NCBI RefSeq assembly: GCF_900113225.1
Contig: NZ_FOZE01000003.1
Span: forward strand, 372,001 to 436,000
Reading direction: 5' to 3'
DNA from: Mitsuaria sp. PDC51
GTDB lineage: Bacteria > Pseudomonadota > Gammaproteobacteria > Burkholderiales > Burkholderiaceae_C
DNA: 64,000 bases
Shown one piece after another: positions 54,811 to 64,000 of the stretch. Positions within the stretch are counted from its first letter, which is position 1; every line of letters starts with the position of its first letter. The position numbers and the translations under genes were made by a program. A model generated the notes under the pieces. The model did no database searches, was not told the DNA's origin, and saw only the letters and a list, made by a program, of their open reading frames with translations.

Positions 54811-55497
54811 TCAGCGCGGCATGAGGGGCTTGAGCCAGCGCTTCTCCGCCTGGTGGAACAGCCCCACCAGCACCAGCGTCATCGTGAAGTAGAAGAGCGC
54901 GGCGGTGATGAAGGCCTCGAACGGAATGTAGTAGGTGGCATTGATGTCGCGGGCGATGCCCGTGACGTCCATGATGGTCACCACGCTCGCGAGCGCGGTG
55001 CCGTGCAGCATGAAGATCACCTCGTTGCTGTAGGCCGGCAGCGCGCGGCGCAGCGCGTGCGGCAGCACGATGCGGCGCAGCATCACCCAGCGGCTCATGC
55101 CCAGCGACTTGGCGGCCTCGATCTCGCCGTGCGGCAGCGAGCGGATCGAGCCGGCGATGATCTCCGTCGTGTACGCGCCGGTGTTCAGCACGAAGGTCAG
55201 GCAGGCGCAGAACCAGGCCGAGCTGAACAGCGGCCACAGCGCGCTGCGCTGCATCCACTCGAACTGGCCCAGGCCGTAATAGATCAGGAACAGCTGCACC
55301 AGCATCGGCGTGCCGCGGAACACGTAGGTGTAGGCCCAGACCGTGCGCGACAGCCACTTGATCGGCAGGGTGCGCAGCACCGCCAGCGGGATGGCCAGGG
55401 CCAGGCCGATCAGCAGCGAGACGATGAGCAGCTCGAAGGTGACGACCGCGCCCTCGAGGTAGCGCGGGAGGTTCTCGACGATGGCGTCCAGGTTCAT
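54811..55497 (-). CDS. Polar amino-acid ABC transporter permease (HisM type)
   Basis: 228-residue inner-membrane permease with about five TM helices. The EAA loop that contacts the ATPase reads EIEAAKSLGMSRWVMLRRIV, and the N-terminal family signature is YVFRGTPMLVQLFLIYYGL. The order and the LFHQAEKRWLKPLMPR C-terminus match HisM/ArtM. It pairs with the HisQ-type permease 58 nt upstream. Confidence 0.95.
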   Translation of the reverse strand: MNLDAIVENLPRYLEGAVVTFELLIVSLLIGLALAIPLAVLRTLPIKWLSRTVWAYTYVFRGTPMLVQLFLIYYGLGQFEWMQRSALWPLFSSAWFCACLTFVLNTGAYTTEIIAGSIRSLPHGEIEAAKSLGMSRWVMLRRIVLPHALRRALPAYSNEVIFMLHGTALASVVTIMDVTGIARDINATYYIPFEAFITAALFYFTMTLVLVGLFHQAEKRWLKPLMPR

Positions 55498-55555
55498 GGG
55501 GAAATCGTTCGGTCGGGTCGGGCGGGGGCGGGACGGCGCGGAAGGCGGGTCGCGC

Positions 55556-56248
55556 TCACAGCGAGTGGCGGCGCACGCCGGTGGACAGGCGCTTCTGCAG
55601 CTGGTCGAAGACCAGTTCGGACACCGAGGTGAAGAGCAGGTAGATCAGCGCCACCGCGAGGTAGAACACGAAGGGTTCGCGCGTGCCGGCGGCGGCCTGC
55701 GAGCCCCGCATCATGAGGTCGTGCAGCCCGATGACCGACACGATGGCGGTGCTCTTGATCAGCACCAGCCAGTTGTTGGACAGGCCCGGCAGCGCGTGCC
55801 GGAACATCTGCGGGAAGGTGATGCGCCAGGCGACCTGGGCCGGGCTCATGCCGAAGGCCAGGCCCGCCTCGCGCTGTCCCGGCGGCACGGCCAGGAAGGC
55901 GCCGCGGAAGGCCTCGGTCAGGTAGGCGCCGAAGATGAACGCGATCGTCGCCACGCCGGCCACGAACGGATTGATGTCGATGTACTCCTCGTGGCCGAGC
56001 TGCAGCGCGATCGCGTTCACCGCGACCTGGCCTCCGAAGAAGATCAGCAGCATCAGCACCAGGTCGGGCACGCCGCGGATCAGCGTCGTGTAGACGGTCG
56101 CGACGCCCTTGGCGACGCGGTACTTCGACAGCTTGGCCATCGCGCCGAGCAGCCCCAGCACCATGGCCAGCGCCATCGAGCTCAGGGCCACGCCCAGGGT
56201 CAGCAAGGCGCCCTCGAGCAGGCTGGGCAGGTAACCGTGCAGGTTCAT
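55556..56248 (-). CDS. Polar amino-acid ABC transporter permease (HisQ type)
   Basis: 230-residue permease, partner of the HisM-type subunit. Family signature YTTLIRGVPDLVLMLLIFFGG, EAA loop REAGLAFGMSPAQVAWRI and C-terminal RLSTGVRRHSL. About five TM helices are visible. It lies 125 nt after the solute-binding protein gene, a gap that often carries a hairpin lowering downstream expression; GC-rich repeats here (CCCGG blocks at 56300-56365) fit that. Confidence 0.95.
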   Translation of the reverse strand: MNLHGYLPSLLEGALLTLGVALSSMALAMVLGLLGAMAKLSKYRVAKGVATVYTTLIRGVPDLVLMLLIFFGGQVAVNAIALQLGHEEYIDINPFVAGVATIAFIFGAYLTEAFRGAFLAVPPGQREAGLAFGMSPAQVAWRITFPQMFRHALPGLSNNWLVLIKSTAIVSVIGLHDLMMRGSQAAAGTREPFVFYLAVALIYLLFTSVSELVFDQLQKRLSTGVRRHSL

Positions 56249-56373
56249 CGGTGGGGATCGCTATCGTTCGCGGGGAGTGGGGGGCAGGCGTGGGGCGGGA
56301 ACCCGGCGCGGCCGGGTCCCGGTGCCCGGGGGAGGGGCCGCGTGCGCGGGCCCTCCCGGGGCGGACCGGCCGC

Positions 56374-57180
56374 TTACTTGGCCGTCTTGCCGGAGATGTC
56401 GTACTCGAAGTACTTGTCGTTGAGCTTCTTGAAGGTGCCGTTGGCCTTCACCGCGGCGATGGCGTCGTTGAACTTCTTGCCCAGCACCTTCTCGTCCGCC
56501 TTGCGCAGGCCCACGCCGGAGCCGACGCCGAAGTACTTCACGTCGTCGTAGCTCGGGCCCACAAAGGCGTAGCCCTTGCCGGCGGGCGTCTTCAGGAAGC
56601 CGACGTCGGCGGCGACCAGGTCGGCCAGCGTCAGGTCCACGCGGCCCGACTTCAGGTCCAGGAAGGCCTGGTCCTGCGTGGCGTAGCGGACGATCTCGCT
56701 CTGCTTGAAGGTGTCGGTCGCGAACTTCTCATGGATGGTCGCGCGCTGCACGCCGATCTTCTTGCCCTTCAGGCCGGCGGGCGAGAAGTCGAACTTGGCG
56801 TCGGCCTTGGCGGTGAAGCGGGCTGGGGTGTTGTAGTAGGGGTTGGAGAAGGCGATGACCTTCTTGCGTTCGTCGGTGATGGACACCGAGGCGATGATCG
56901 CGTCGACCTTGCGGGCCTGCAGCGCCGGGATCAGGCCGTCGAAGTCCTGCTGCACCAGCGTGCACTCGGCCTTCATCTCGGCGCACAGCGCGTAGGCCAG
57001 GTCGATCTCGAAGCCCTTGAGCTTGCCGTCGGCGCCGACTTCGGAGAACGGGGGGTAGGCGCCCTCGACGCCGATCCGGATCTTCTTCCAGTCAGGGGCC
57101 TGGGCGTGCACGGCACCGGCGGTGGCCAGCAGGGCGCAGGCGGTCAGGGCGGCGCGGGCGATCAGTTGTCGTCGTTGCAT
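56374..57180 (-). CDS. Polar amino-acid ABC transporter, periplasmic binding protein
   Basis: 268-residue solute-binding protein (SBP_bac_3). Signal peptide MQRRQLIARAALTACALLAT ending AVHAQ (cleavage near residue 27). Family motifs: KIRIGVEGAYPPFSEVGADG, GFEIDLAYALCAEMKAECTL, DGLIPALQARKVDAIIASVS, RVDLTLADLVAADVGFL. Two Cys (CAEMKAEC) form the small disulfide loop seen in lysine/arginine/ornithine-binding proteins. AGGAGCC lies upstream of the ATG at 57180. It is the first gene of the operon. Confidence 0.95.
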   Translation of the reverse strand: MQRRQLIARAALTACALLATAGAVHAQAPDWKKIRIGVEGAYPPFSEVGADGKLKGFEIDLAYALCAEMKAECTLVQQDFDGLIPALQARKVDAIIASVSITDERKKVIAFSNPYYNTPARFTAKADAKFDFSPAGLKGKKIGVQRATIHEKFATDTFKQSEIVRYATQDQAFLDLKSGRVDLTLADLVAADVGFLKTPAGKGYAFVGPSYDDVKYFGVGSGVGLRKADEKVLGKKFNDAIAAVKANGTFKKLNDKYFEYDISGKTAK

Positions 57181-57319
57181 GAAGGCTCCTTGTGATTGAG
57201 CAGGAATCGTGGAATGGACTTCCGGTTCCGCCTCTCGGGCGGCTCGCTCCCGCTTCGGGGGAGGCGGGTCCGGAATGGGGGGGATTGTTGCAATGCCGCA
57301 GGCGTGGCGGCCATCAGGG

Positions 57320-58294
57320 TTAAGGAGAGTGCAAAAACGTGTGAACGGCCTGGACGGTGGACGCCGGGTCCTCCTCCTGGGGGACATGCCCCAGTCCGGG
57401 GAAGACCTGCACGGTGCTGTGCGCGATGGCCTCATGCAGGCGCGTGGCCGCCACCGGCGGGATCAGGCGGTCGCGGCCGCCCCACAGGATCAGCGTCGGC
57501 GCCTGGATGCGCGCCAGCAGTTCGACGTGGCGGCCGGGCGTGCGCTGTGCCAGGCGTTGCGTCAGCGCCTCGCGGTTGCCTTCCCGCAGCGTCAGCTCGA
57601 AGTAGCGGTCCACCAGCGCCGCATCCACCTTGGAAGGATCGCCGTAGACCTCGCGCACGCTGCGGTCCACCAGCGGCCGGGGCAGGAACACGCCGGCCAG
57701 CCAGTGCAGCAGCCGCGAGTCCGGCAGCCTGAAGCCCGCCGGCACCGCGGCACTGGGCAGGTCGAGCCCGCCGGCGTCGACCAGCACCAGCGCCGCCACC
57801 TGTTCCGGGTGCCGCGCCGCGTACTGCCAGGCGAGGCCGCCGCCCATCGAGTTGCCTCCGAGCACCATGCGGCTGATCTGCAACTGCTGGAGGAAGGACC
57901 ACAGGAACGAGCCATAGGCGTCGTCGCTGTAGTCGCCTAGAGGAGAGGGACCGGTCAGGCCGAAGCCCGGCAGGTCGAGCGTGATGACGCGGCGCGTCGC
58001 GCTCAGCGACTTCACCCATCCCTCCCAGGTGTGCAGGCTCGCGGCGGTGCCGTGCAGCAGCACGATGGGGGTGGTGTCGGAGCGGGGACCCTCGTCGCGG
58101 AAATGGACCAGCTGGACCTGGCCGCCCGGCAGCTTCAGCTCGAGGAAATCCGACGGCGGCGGCGCCCAGCGCGCGATCAGGCTTTCCAGCGGCCGGTCCG
58201 GCGCACGGAAGGCCATCGCGAGCAGCGCCGTCGCCAGCACGGCGAATCCCAGCAGCTTCATCAGCCGGGCGCCGAAGGTCGGGCGATCGCTCAT
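57320..58294 (-). CDS. Alpha/beta hydrolase with N-terminal membrane anchor
   Basis: 324-residue hydrolase. A TM segment at about residues 12-29 is followed by an alpha/beta-hydrolase fold with oxyanion-hole [12 protein letters not shown], nucleophile elbow [13 protein letters not shown] (Ser near 145), acid Asp in [11 protein letters not shown] near 270 and His in [12 protein letters not shown] near 300. The substrate is unknown; esters and epoxides are common for the family. Its ATG overlaps the stop of the upstream trhO gene by 4 nt. Confidence 0.9.
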   Translation of the reverse strand: MSDRPTFGARLMKLLGFAVLATALLAMAFRAPDRPLESLIARWAPPPSDFLELKLPGGQVQLVHFRDEGPRSDTTPIVLLHGTAASLHTWEGWVKSLSATRRVITLDLPGFGLTGPSPLGDYSDDAYGSFLWSFLQQLQISRMVLGGNSMGGGLAWQYAARHPEQVAALVLVDAGGLDLPSAAVPAGFRLPDSRLLHWLAGVFLPRPLVDRSVREVYGDPSKVDAALVDRYFELTLREGNREALTQRLAQRTPGRHVELLARIQAPTLILWGGRDRLIPPVAATRLHEAIAHSTVQVFPGLGHVPQEEDPASTVQAVHTFLHSP

Positions 58295-59082
58295 TCGATG
58301 ACGGATTCGGGCGAGGCCGCCAGCTCGGGATCGACGGCGCGGCGCTCGTCGAAGACGAAGCAGTCGCCGTGGTAATGCGCGCCGCCCACTTCCTCGAAGT
58401 ACTTCAGGATGCCGCCCTCGAGCTGGTAGATCCGCGCATCGACGCCATGCGCGCGCGCGTCCTGCTCGAGGTAGAGGGCCGCCTTCTCGCAGCGGATGCC
58501 GCCGGTGCAGTAGCTGACGACGGTCTTGCCGGCCAGTTCGGCGCGGTGGGCCTGGACCGCCTCGGGGAACTCGCTGAATTTGGCGATGCGCCAGTCGATC
58601 GCGCCGTCGAAGGCGCCGACGTCGACCTCGAAGGCATTGCGCGTGTCCAGCGTCACCACCGGGCGGCCCTCGTCGTCATGGCCCTGGTCCAGCCAGCGGC
58701 GCAGCGTGGCGGCCGGCAGCGCGGGCGCGCGCGGCGCCTGGTCCGGGCGGATCGTCGGATGGTTCATCCGGATGATTTCCGGCTTGACCTTCACCAGCAG
58801 CTTGCGGAACGGCACGGTGTCGCTCCAGCTTTCCTTGGGCGCCAGCGCGGCGAAGCGCGGGTCCGCGCGCAGCGCGCCGACCCAGGTCCGCACCGCCTCG
58901 GCGGGGCCGGCCAGGAACAGGTTGATGCCCTCCTCGGCGATCAGCACCGTGCCCTTCAGGTCGAGCGTGCGTGCGCGCTCGTGCAGCGTGTCCCGCAACG
59001 CATCCGGCGCCTCGATGGCGACGAACAGGTAGCAGGAGATGTTCAGGACGGGCAGGGGTTCAGGCGGGACAGCAGCGTTCAT
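58291..59082 (-). CDS. trhO: tRNA uridine(34) hydroxylase TrhO (rhodanese family)
   Basis: 263-residue protein of the YceA/TrhO family, which makes 5-hydroxyuridine at the tRNA wobble position. It has an N-terminal domain ([37 protein letters not shown]), the [14 protein letters not shown] motif and a C-terminal rhodanese domain ([27 protein letters not shown]). The conserved Cys lies in [18 protein letters not shown] (near 190), followed by [16 protein letters not shown]. It is shorter than E. coli TrhO because the C-terminal Cys-rich tail is absent, which is normal for many proteobacterial members. Confidence 0.94.
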   Translation of the reverse strand: MNAAVPPEPLPVLNISCYLFVAIEAPDALRDTLHERARTLDLKGTVLIAEEGINLFLAGPAEAVRTWVGALRADPRFAALAPKESWSDTVPFRKLLVKVKPEIIRMNHPTIRPDQAPRAPALPAATLRRWLDQGHDDEGRPVVTLDTRNAFEVDVGAFDGAIDWRIAKFSEFPEAVQAHRAELAGKTVVSYCTGGIRCEKAALYLEQDARAHGVDARIYQLEGGILKYFEEVGGAHYHGDCFVFDERRAVDPELAASPESVIE

Positions 59083-59171
59083 GCCGGTGCGGCGGCGCGG
59101 GGCCGCGCAGGATCAGCAAAACGCGCGATTGTAGGGCGGCCGGCGACCGCGCCCAGGGGGCGCGGATGCGC

Positions 59172-60215
59172 TCAGCGACGGGTCTCGGGCGACTTGGGCT
59201 CGTTGAGTTTGACCTCCGGCCCGTCGGCCGGCTTGACCCGCACCGGGACGGCGGCGCTGCAAAGGTCCGTGTAGCCCGGGCTGTGCACGAACCAGCCGCC
59301 CCGGTGGCGGCGGGCGTCGAGCAGCTCCTGCCAGGTCGGCGTGTCGGTGCGCAGCACCTGCAGCGCGGGCCGCTGCTCGGCCGGCAGCGCCGCGGCCAGC
59401 GCCACGCGCTCGATGCCCAGCCGCTGCTCGGGCTTGTCGTAGAAGCCCATCGCAGCGCCGCCGCGCGGCAGCGAGGACAGGAACTCCATGCCCTTGAGCA
59501 CGCGGCCCACGACCGTGATGTTCAGATCCAGCCCGCGCGGCGCCTGGCCGATGACGGCATAGAGCTCCGCGCCGGTGCTGGAGTCGGCCGCGTTGCCGCG
59601 GCCGGCGCCGACGCTGCCGTAGCAGTGCGCCAGCCAGGCCTTGCCGGCCTTGGGATCCGCCGCCGCGGCGAAGCCGTCCACCTGGCCGACTCGCGGCGCC
59701 CAGCCGTCGACGTCCGGCAGCACCGTCATCGGCACCCCCTTGAGCGGGATCGAGAACTCGGCCGGCAGGTGGGCCTTCGCCCCCGCGGGGAAGGGCTTGC
59801 CCTTGCCCTTCATGCCGGTGTCCTCGTCATCGGCGTTGGGGTCGCCCCATTGGGTGACGAAGTTGTCCTGGACGCGCACGATCGCCAGCCCGTCGTAGTA
59901 GCCGCCGCGGGCCAGCGCCCGGATGTTGTCCACATGCGCGGGGGCGAAGCGCGGCGCCAGTTCGATGAACACCTGGCCCTGCGGCAAGGTCATCACCAAC
60001 AGGTTGTCCGGGTCGACGTCGCGCCAGACGGACGCCGGCGCGGTGGCGAGGATGTCCGCGCTGCTGCGGGACGGCTTCGCCGGCTTGGGCGGCTGGGCCG
60101 GGGCGGCCAGCGCCATCAGCGGCGCGCACAGCGCCAGCGACGCCAGCGCGGTCGCGCAGGACCGGGAACGGGGCGTGGTCGAGAGGCTCATCGTCATGCT
60201 GGTCGTCATGCTCAT
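59172..60215 (-). CDS. Exported cyclophilin-type peptidyl-prolyl isomerase
   Basis: About 347-residue protein with an N-terminal signal ([20 protein letters not shown]). The cyclophilin fold is seen in [58 protein letters not shown] and [20 protein letters not shown]. It differs from standard PpiA by inserts ([20 protein letters not shown]) and a C-terminal extension of about 100 residues. It should fold periplasmic proteins. Several in-frame ATGs lie between 60189 and 60215, so the start is uncertain. It is divergent from dnaE. Confidence 0.85.
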   Translation of the reverse strand: MSMTTSMTMSLSTTPRSRSCATALASLALCAPLMALAAPAQPPKPAKPSRSSADILATAPASVWRDVDPDNLLVMTLPQGQVFIELAPRFAPAHVDNIRALARGGYYDGLAIVRVQDNFVTQWGDPNADDEDTGMKGKGKPFPAGAKAHLPAEFSIPLKGVPMTVLPDVDGWAPRVGQVDGFAAAADPKAGKAWLAHCYGSVGAGRGNAADSSTGAELYAVIGQAPRGLDLNITVVGRVLKGMEFLSSLPRGGAAMGFYDKPEQRLGIERVALAAALPAEQRPALQVLRTDTPTWQELLDARRHRGGWFVHSPGYTDLCSAAVPVRVKPADGPEVKLNEPKSPETRR

Positions 60216-60268
60216 GGTCCCGCGGGCGCTCGGCGCGTGTGTTCGATGGGGGGCGAGCATAGCCTTCT

Positions 60269-60274
60269 TACAAT
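60269..60274 (+). promoter_or_regulatory. -10-like hexamer placed for a leaderless dnaE transcript
   Basis: TACAAT ends 6 nt before the dnaE ATG, and there is no purine-rich ribosome site between or just upstream (CTTCTTACAATCCGCCG). If used, the mRNA would begin at the start codon or within a base or two of it. Confidence 0.45.
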
Positions 60275-60280
60275 CCGCCG

Positions 60281-63200
60281 ATGGCTTTCGTTCACCTCCG
60301 CACCCATACCGAGTACTCCGTCGTCGACGGCACCCTGCGCATCGACGACGCCGCCAGCGCGGCGGCCAAGGACGGCCAGGTCGCCCTGGGACTGACCGAC
60401 CTCGCGAACATGTTCGGCGGGGTGAAGTTCTACAACGCCTGCCGCAAGAAGGGCGTCAAGCCGGTGCTGGGGGCCGAGGTCTGGCTGGAGCCGGACGCCA
60501 CCGACAAGCCGCCCAGCCGCGTGCTGCTGCTGGTGCAGAACTTCCAGGGCTACCTCAACCTGAGCGAGCTGCTGTCGCGCGCCTGGATCCAGAACGTGCA
60601 GCGCAACCAGGCGCTGTTGAAGCTGGAATGGATGCAGGAACTCCACGACGGCCTGATCTGCCTGGGCGGCATGCAGTTCGGACCGGTCGGCCAGGCGCTC
60701 ATCGCCGGCGACGAGGCCAAGGCCCTGGACTGGGCGCGGCGCCTGGCCGCGATCTATCCGGGCCGCTTCTACATCGAGCTGCAGCGCGCCGGGCTGCCCG
60801 GCCAGGAGGCCCTGCTGCGCCAGCTGGTGCCGCTGGCCGCCAAGGCGAAGCTGCCGGTGGTGGCGACGCATCCCATCCAGTTCCTGAACGAGGACGACTT
60901 CGAGGCGCACGAGGCCCGCATCTGCATCGCCGACGGCGAGACGCTGGCCAATCCCAAGCGGGTCAAGCGCTTCCTGCCGAGCCAGCACTTCAAGTCGCAG
61001 GCGGAGATGGAGAAGCTCTTCGCCGACCTGCCCAGCGCGATCGCCAACACGGTGGAGATCGCCCGGCGCTGCAGCCTGACGCTGGTGCTGGGCAAGCCGC
61101 AACTGCCCAACTTCCCGACGCCGATCCAGGCCGACGGCACGCCGATGCCGATGGAGCAGTACTTCCGCATGCTCTCCTACGAGGGCCTGGAGGACCGGCT
61201 GAACCTGCTCTACCCCGACCCCGCCAAGCGCGAGGCGGTGCGCCAGCGCTACGTCGACCGGCTGGAGTTCGAGCTCGAGACCATCATCAAGATGGGCTTC
61301 CCCGGCTACTTCCTCATCGTGGGCGACTTCATCCGCTGGGCGAAGAACAACGGCTGCCCGGTGGGGCCGGGCCGGGGTTCCGGCGCCGGCTCGCTGGTCG
61401 CCTACGTGCTGCTGATCACCGACCTGGACCCGCTGCAGTACAACCTGCTGTTCGAGCGCTTCCTGAACCCGGAGCGGGTCTCGATGCCCGACTTCGACAT
61501 CGACTTCTGCCAGGGCAACCGCGACCGCGTCATCGAGTACGTCAAGGACAAGTACGGCCGGCCGGCGGTGAGCCAGATCGCGACCTTCGGCACGATGGCG
61601 GCCAAGGGCGCGCTGCGCGACATCGGGCGCGTGCTGGGCATGGGCTTCGGCCATGTGGACTCGATCGCCAAGCTGGTGCCGGCGCCCCCGGGCAAGACGG
61701 TGACGCTGGCCAAGCTGCCGCCGGACTTCGACCCGGACAAGGCCAAGATGGTCTACGCGCGCCACGAGTCGCCCGAGATCGAGGAGCGCGAGGCGCAGGA
61801 CGAGGAAGTCGCCGGCCTGCTGGAGATGGCGGCGCGCGTGGAGGGCACGGTGCGCTCGATCGGCATGCACGCCGGTGGCGTGCTGATCGCGCCGGGCAAG
61901 ATCACGGACTTCTGCCCGCAGTACCAGCAGCCGGGCTCGACCTCGGCGGTGAGCCAGTACGACAAGGATGACGTCGAGGCCATCGGCCTGGTGAAGTTCG
62001 ACTTCCTGGGCCTGGCGACGCTGACCATCCTCGAGCTGGCCAAGGACTTCATCGTCGCGCGCTATCCCGAGCACAAGGACTTCGCCTTCGAGACCATCCC
62101 GCTGGACGACAAGCGGACCTACAAGCTGTTCTCCGACGGCCTGACGGAGTCGGTGTTCCAGTTTGAATCGAGCGGCATGCAGCGCATGCTCAAGGACGCC
62201 AAGCCCTCGCGCCTGGAGGACCTGATCGCGCTGAACGCGCTGTACCGCCCGGGCCCGATGGACCTGATCCCCAGCTTCGTCGCGCGCAAGCACGGCAAGG
62301 AGGTGGTCGAGTACCCGCATCCGCTGGTGGAGCCGGTGCTGTCCGAGACCTACGGGATCATGGTCTACCAGGAGCAGGTGATGCAGACCGCCCAGGTGCT
62401 GGGCGGCTACTCGCTCGGCGGCGCGGACATGCTGCGCCGCGCGATGGGCAAGAAGAAGGCCGAAGAGATGGCCATGCACCGCGAGCTGTTCCGCAAGGGC
62501 GCGGCCGAGAAGGGCATCGATCAGGACAAGGCCGACGAGGTCTTCGACCTGATGGAGAAGTTCGCGGGTTACGGCTTCAACAAGTCGCACGCGGCTGCGT
62601 ACTCGCTGCTGGCGTATCACACCGGCTGGCTGAAGGTCCATTTCACGGCGGAGTTCTTCGCCGCGAACATGACGATCGAATCGGACGACACGGACAAGCT
62701 CAAGGTGCTCATGAACGACGCCAAGCTGTTCGGCATCGAGTTCGAGCCGCCCAATATCAACCTGGGCGTGGGCCGCTTCGAGCCCATGGGCGCGGACGAG
62801 GGCACGGTGCGAACTCCGCCGAAGGAGGGCGCGAAGCCGGGCGTCACGCCGCGAGCGCGCAAGATCAACTACAGCCTGGGGGCGATCAAGGGCACCGGCG
62901 CCGGCGCGATCGAGGCGATCGTGCGCGCCCGCACCGAGGGCGGGCCCTTCACCAGCTTCTTCGATTTCTGCGCGCGGGTCGACCGCAAGGCGGTCAACAA
63001 GCGGGTGGTGGAGGCGCTGATCAAGGCCGGCGCCTTCGATGCGCTGCATCCCGACCGGGCGCGGCTGCTGGCCAGCGTGGCGCTGGGCTACACCTACGCG
63101 GACAACCTGGCGCAGAACGCCAACCAGGGCGGGCTGTTCGACTTCGACGGCACGCATGGTTCCTCGACGGCGGAGCCCGAGTTCGTCGACGTGCCGCCGT

Positions 63201-63847
63201 GGGGCATCAAGGAGCGACTGAGCCTGGAGAAGACGGCGATCGGCTTCTACCTGTCGGGCCACCTGTTCGACCAGGCGGAGACGGAACTGCGCAAGATGGT
63301 CAAGCGCCGGATCGTAGACCTGCAGGACAGCCGCGAGCCGACGACGGTGGCGGGCATCGTGTCCGACATGCGCGTGATCAACGGGTCGCGCGGCCGGGTG
63401 GCGATCTTCAAGATCGACGACAAGACCGATGCGATCGAGGCGGTGGCCAACGAGGAGCTGCTCAACGCCAACAAGGAGCTGCTGGCCGAGGATGAACTGA
63501 TCATCGCGGTGGGCAAGGTGCAGAACGACCGCTTCTCGGGCGGGCTGCGGATGAACGTGCAACAGGTGTTCAGCCTGGCGGCGGCGCGGGCGCGCTTCGG
63601 GCGCTACCTGCGCACGGCGCCCAACCTGCCGGCGGCGACGGTGCTGGAGCTGGTCAAGAGCTGGCCCGCCAAACGGGTGGAGACGGAGCAGGGCGTGCTG
63701 AGCCAGGGCCTGGAGCTGCGCATCCCGATCAAGCGCGCGGGCGCGACGGCGGAGCTGGGCCTGGGCGGCGCGGGCAAGTTCTGGCCCAGCGACGAGGCGC
63801 TGGAGCAGCTCAAGCCGGCGGAGATCGTGTACTCGGAAGGCGGTTGA
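60281..63847 (+). CDS. dnaE: DNA polymerase III alpha subunit
   Basis: 1188-residue catalytic subunit of the replicative polymerase. N-terminal PHP domain (FVHLRTHTEYSVVDGTLRI). Catalytic palm with the Asp pair in MPDFDIDFCQGNRDR near residue 405 and GPGRGSGAGSLVAYVL near 365, a fingers/thumb region with IALNALYRPGPMDLIPSF and GYGFNKSHAAAYSLLAYHTG, then the OB fold (VAGIVSDMRVINGSRG) and C-terminal tail. Length and motif order match DnaE1. It is divergent from the cyclophilin gene with a short shared promoter region. Confidence 0.98.
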   Translation: MAFVHLRTHTEYSVVDGTLRIDDAASAAAKDGQVALGLTDLANMFGGVKFYNACRKKGVKPVLGAEVWLEPDATDKPPSRVLLLVQNFQGYLNLSELLSRAWIQNVQRNQALLKLEWMQELHDGLICLGGMQFGPVGQALIAGDEAKALDWARRLAAIYPGRFYIELQRAGLPGQEALLRQLVPLAAKAKLPVVATHPIQFLNEDDFEAHEARICIADGETLANPKRVKRFLPSQHFKSQAEMEKLFADLPSAIANTVEIARRCSLTLVLGKPQLPNFPTPIQADGTPMPMEQYFRMLSYEGLEDRLNLLYPDPAKREAVRQRYVDRLEFELETIIKMGFPGYFLIVGDFIRWAKNNGCPVGPGRGSGAGSLVAYVLLITDLDPLQYNLLFERFLNPERVSMPDFDIDFCQGNRDRVIEYVKDKYGRPAVSQIATFGTMAAKGALRDIGRVLGMGFGHVDSIAKLVPAPPGKTVTLAKLPPDFDPDKAKMVYARHESPEIEEREAQDEEVAGLLEMAARVEGTVRSIGMHAGGVLIAPGKITDFCPQYQQPGSTSAVSQYDKDDVEAIGLVKFDFLGLATLTILELAKDFIVARYPEHKDFAFETIPLDDKRTYKLFSDGLTESVFQFESSGMQRMLKDAKPSRLEDLIALNALYRPGPMDLIPSFVARKHGKEVVEYPHPLVEPVLSETYGIMVYQEQVMQTAQVLGGYSLGGADMLRRAMGKKKAEEMAMHRELFRKGAAEKGIDQDKADEVFDLMEKFAGYGFNKSHAAAYSLLAYHTGWLKVHFTAEFFAANMTIESDDTDKLKVLMNDAKLFGIEFEPPNINLGVGRFEPMGADEGTVRTPPKEGAKPGVTPRARKINYSLGAIKGTGAGAIEAIVRARTEGGPFTSFFDFCARVDRKAVNKRVVEALIKAGAFDALHPDRARLLASVALGYTYADNLAQNANQGGLFDFDGTHGSSTAEPEFVDVPPWGIKERLSLEKTAIGFYLSGHLFDQAETELRKMVKRRIVDLQDSREPTTVAGIVSDMRVINGSRGRVAIFKIDDKTDAIEAVANEELLNANKELLAEDELIIAVGKVQNDRFSGGLRMNVQQVFSLAAARARFGRYLRTAPNLPAATVLELVKSWPAKRVETEQGVLSQGLELRIPIKRAGATAELGLGGAGKFWPSDEALEQLKPAEIVYSEGG

Positions 63848-63890
63848 TCGCCCCTGCCAGCGTCGAGGCCGTCGAAAGTTAAAAAGTTGC

Positions 63891-63925
63891 TACAGCAAGA
63901 TTTTTAAGCTAAAAATCTTGCTGTA
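63891..63925. promoter_or_regulatory. Perfect 15-bp inverted repeat at the start of a regulator gene
   Basis: TACAGCAAGATTTTT (63891-63905) and AAAAATCTTGCTGTA (63911-63925) are exact reverse complements separated by 5 nt (AAGCT). The last base is the A of the next gene's ATG. The block is strikingly AT-rich against the GC-rich surroundings. It is a likely operator for autoregulation of the downstream HTH-type gene, or a hairpin covering its start codon. Confidence 0.8.
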
Positions 63926-64000
63926 TGAAGAGTATCAAGACCCTGCCGTTCATCGTCGAGGACTCGCTGGTCGATCTCGGTGAACGGATTTCACTGGCCC
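63925..64000 (+). CDS. Start of an HTH-type regulator (HipB-like), truncated by the window
   Basis: Only 25 codons are visible: MKSIKTLPFIVEDSLVDLGE, then RISLA. This opening, with LGERISLA leading into the first helix, resembles XRE/HipB-family repressors that precede a hipA-like kinase gene. The inverted repeat touching the ATG supports an autoregulated repressor. No helix-turn-helix is yet visible, so the call is provisional. It begins 77 nt after the dnaE stop, on the same strand. Confidence 0.5.
   Translation, partial: MKSIKTLPFIVEDSLVDLGERISLA

Noticed and set aside
60212-63562. Very long open frame antisense to dnaE
   Set aside because: GC-rich codon bias leaves antisense frames open; the product is His/Leu/Arg/Gln-rich without any domain, while dnaE on the other strand is unmistakable.

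Overview
The window is very GC-rich, densely coded DNA from a betaproteobacterium, most likely order Burkholderiales and perhaps the Rubrivivax/Roseateles/Leptothrix group. This is inferred from base composition, the codon third positions, and Burkholderiales-style gene families and operons. I see no rRNA, tRNA, CRISPR array, prophage or complete insertion sequence. It looks like ordinary chromosome carrying several accessory modules.

Layout. 1-2247 (minus): a hybrid histidine kinase, cut by the window edge, with a periplasmic oxidoreductase-fold partner that lacks cysteine. 2494-4206: acyl-CoA synthetase. 4401-7983 (minus): a GNAT-DUF924 fusion protein, an S9 peptidase and YaeQ. 8214-12938 (plus): a coiled-coil periplasmic protein, the M3 peptidase Dcp, a small exported protein with two TonB-box-like motifs, a short-chain dehydrogenase and a small membrane protein. 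12954-15208 (minus): rsgA and an M48 protease.

15299-30009 (minus) is a complete Tad/Flp pilus locus. Reading downstream it encodes a REC-only response regulator, three Flp pilins, the prepilin peptidase TadV, an AAA+ ATPase, CpaB/RcpC, the secretin CpaC/RcpA, a lipoprotein, TadG, TadE, TadF, TadZ, TadA, TadB, TadC and a TPR protein. Most junctions overlap by 4 nt, which points to one translationally coupled operon. Next come two membrane enzymes and a NarL/NarX-like two-component pair (31869-34428) that could control the pilus.

34725-43454 (plus): oligoribonuclease, a PabB-PabC fusion, an overlapping SWIM zinc-finger/degenerate SNF2 protein, a DEAD-box helicase behind a long structured leader, a cold-shock/DUF1294 protein and a GNAT protein. 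43477-48523 (plus): a tightly overlapping three-gene condensin-like operon (kleisin-, KITE- and SMC-type subunits, MksFEB/JetABC-like) without an adjacent JetD nuclease. I consider this the most interesting module.

48765-52740: DUF1428, a LysR regulator divergent from a SnoaL-like gene, an FAD amino-acid oxidase-like gene, and a toxin-antitoxin pair whose toxin gene carries a frameshift. 52812-57180 (minus): a polar amino-acid ABC transporter operon with an embedded AstE/AspA-like zinc hydrolase. 57320-60215 (minus): an alpha/beta hydrolase, trhO and a peptidyl-prolyl isomerase. 60281-63847: dnaE. The window ends in the first codons of an HTH-regulator-like gene whose start codon lies at the edge of a perfect 15-bp inverted repeat.
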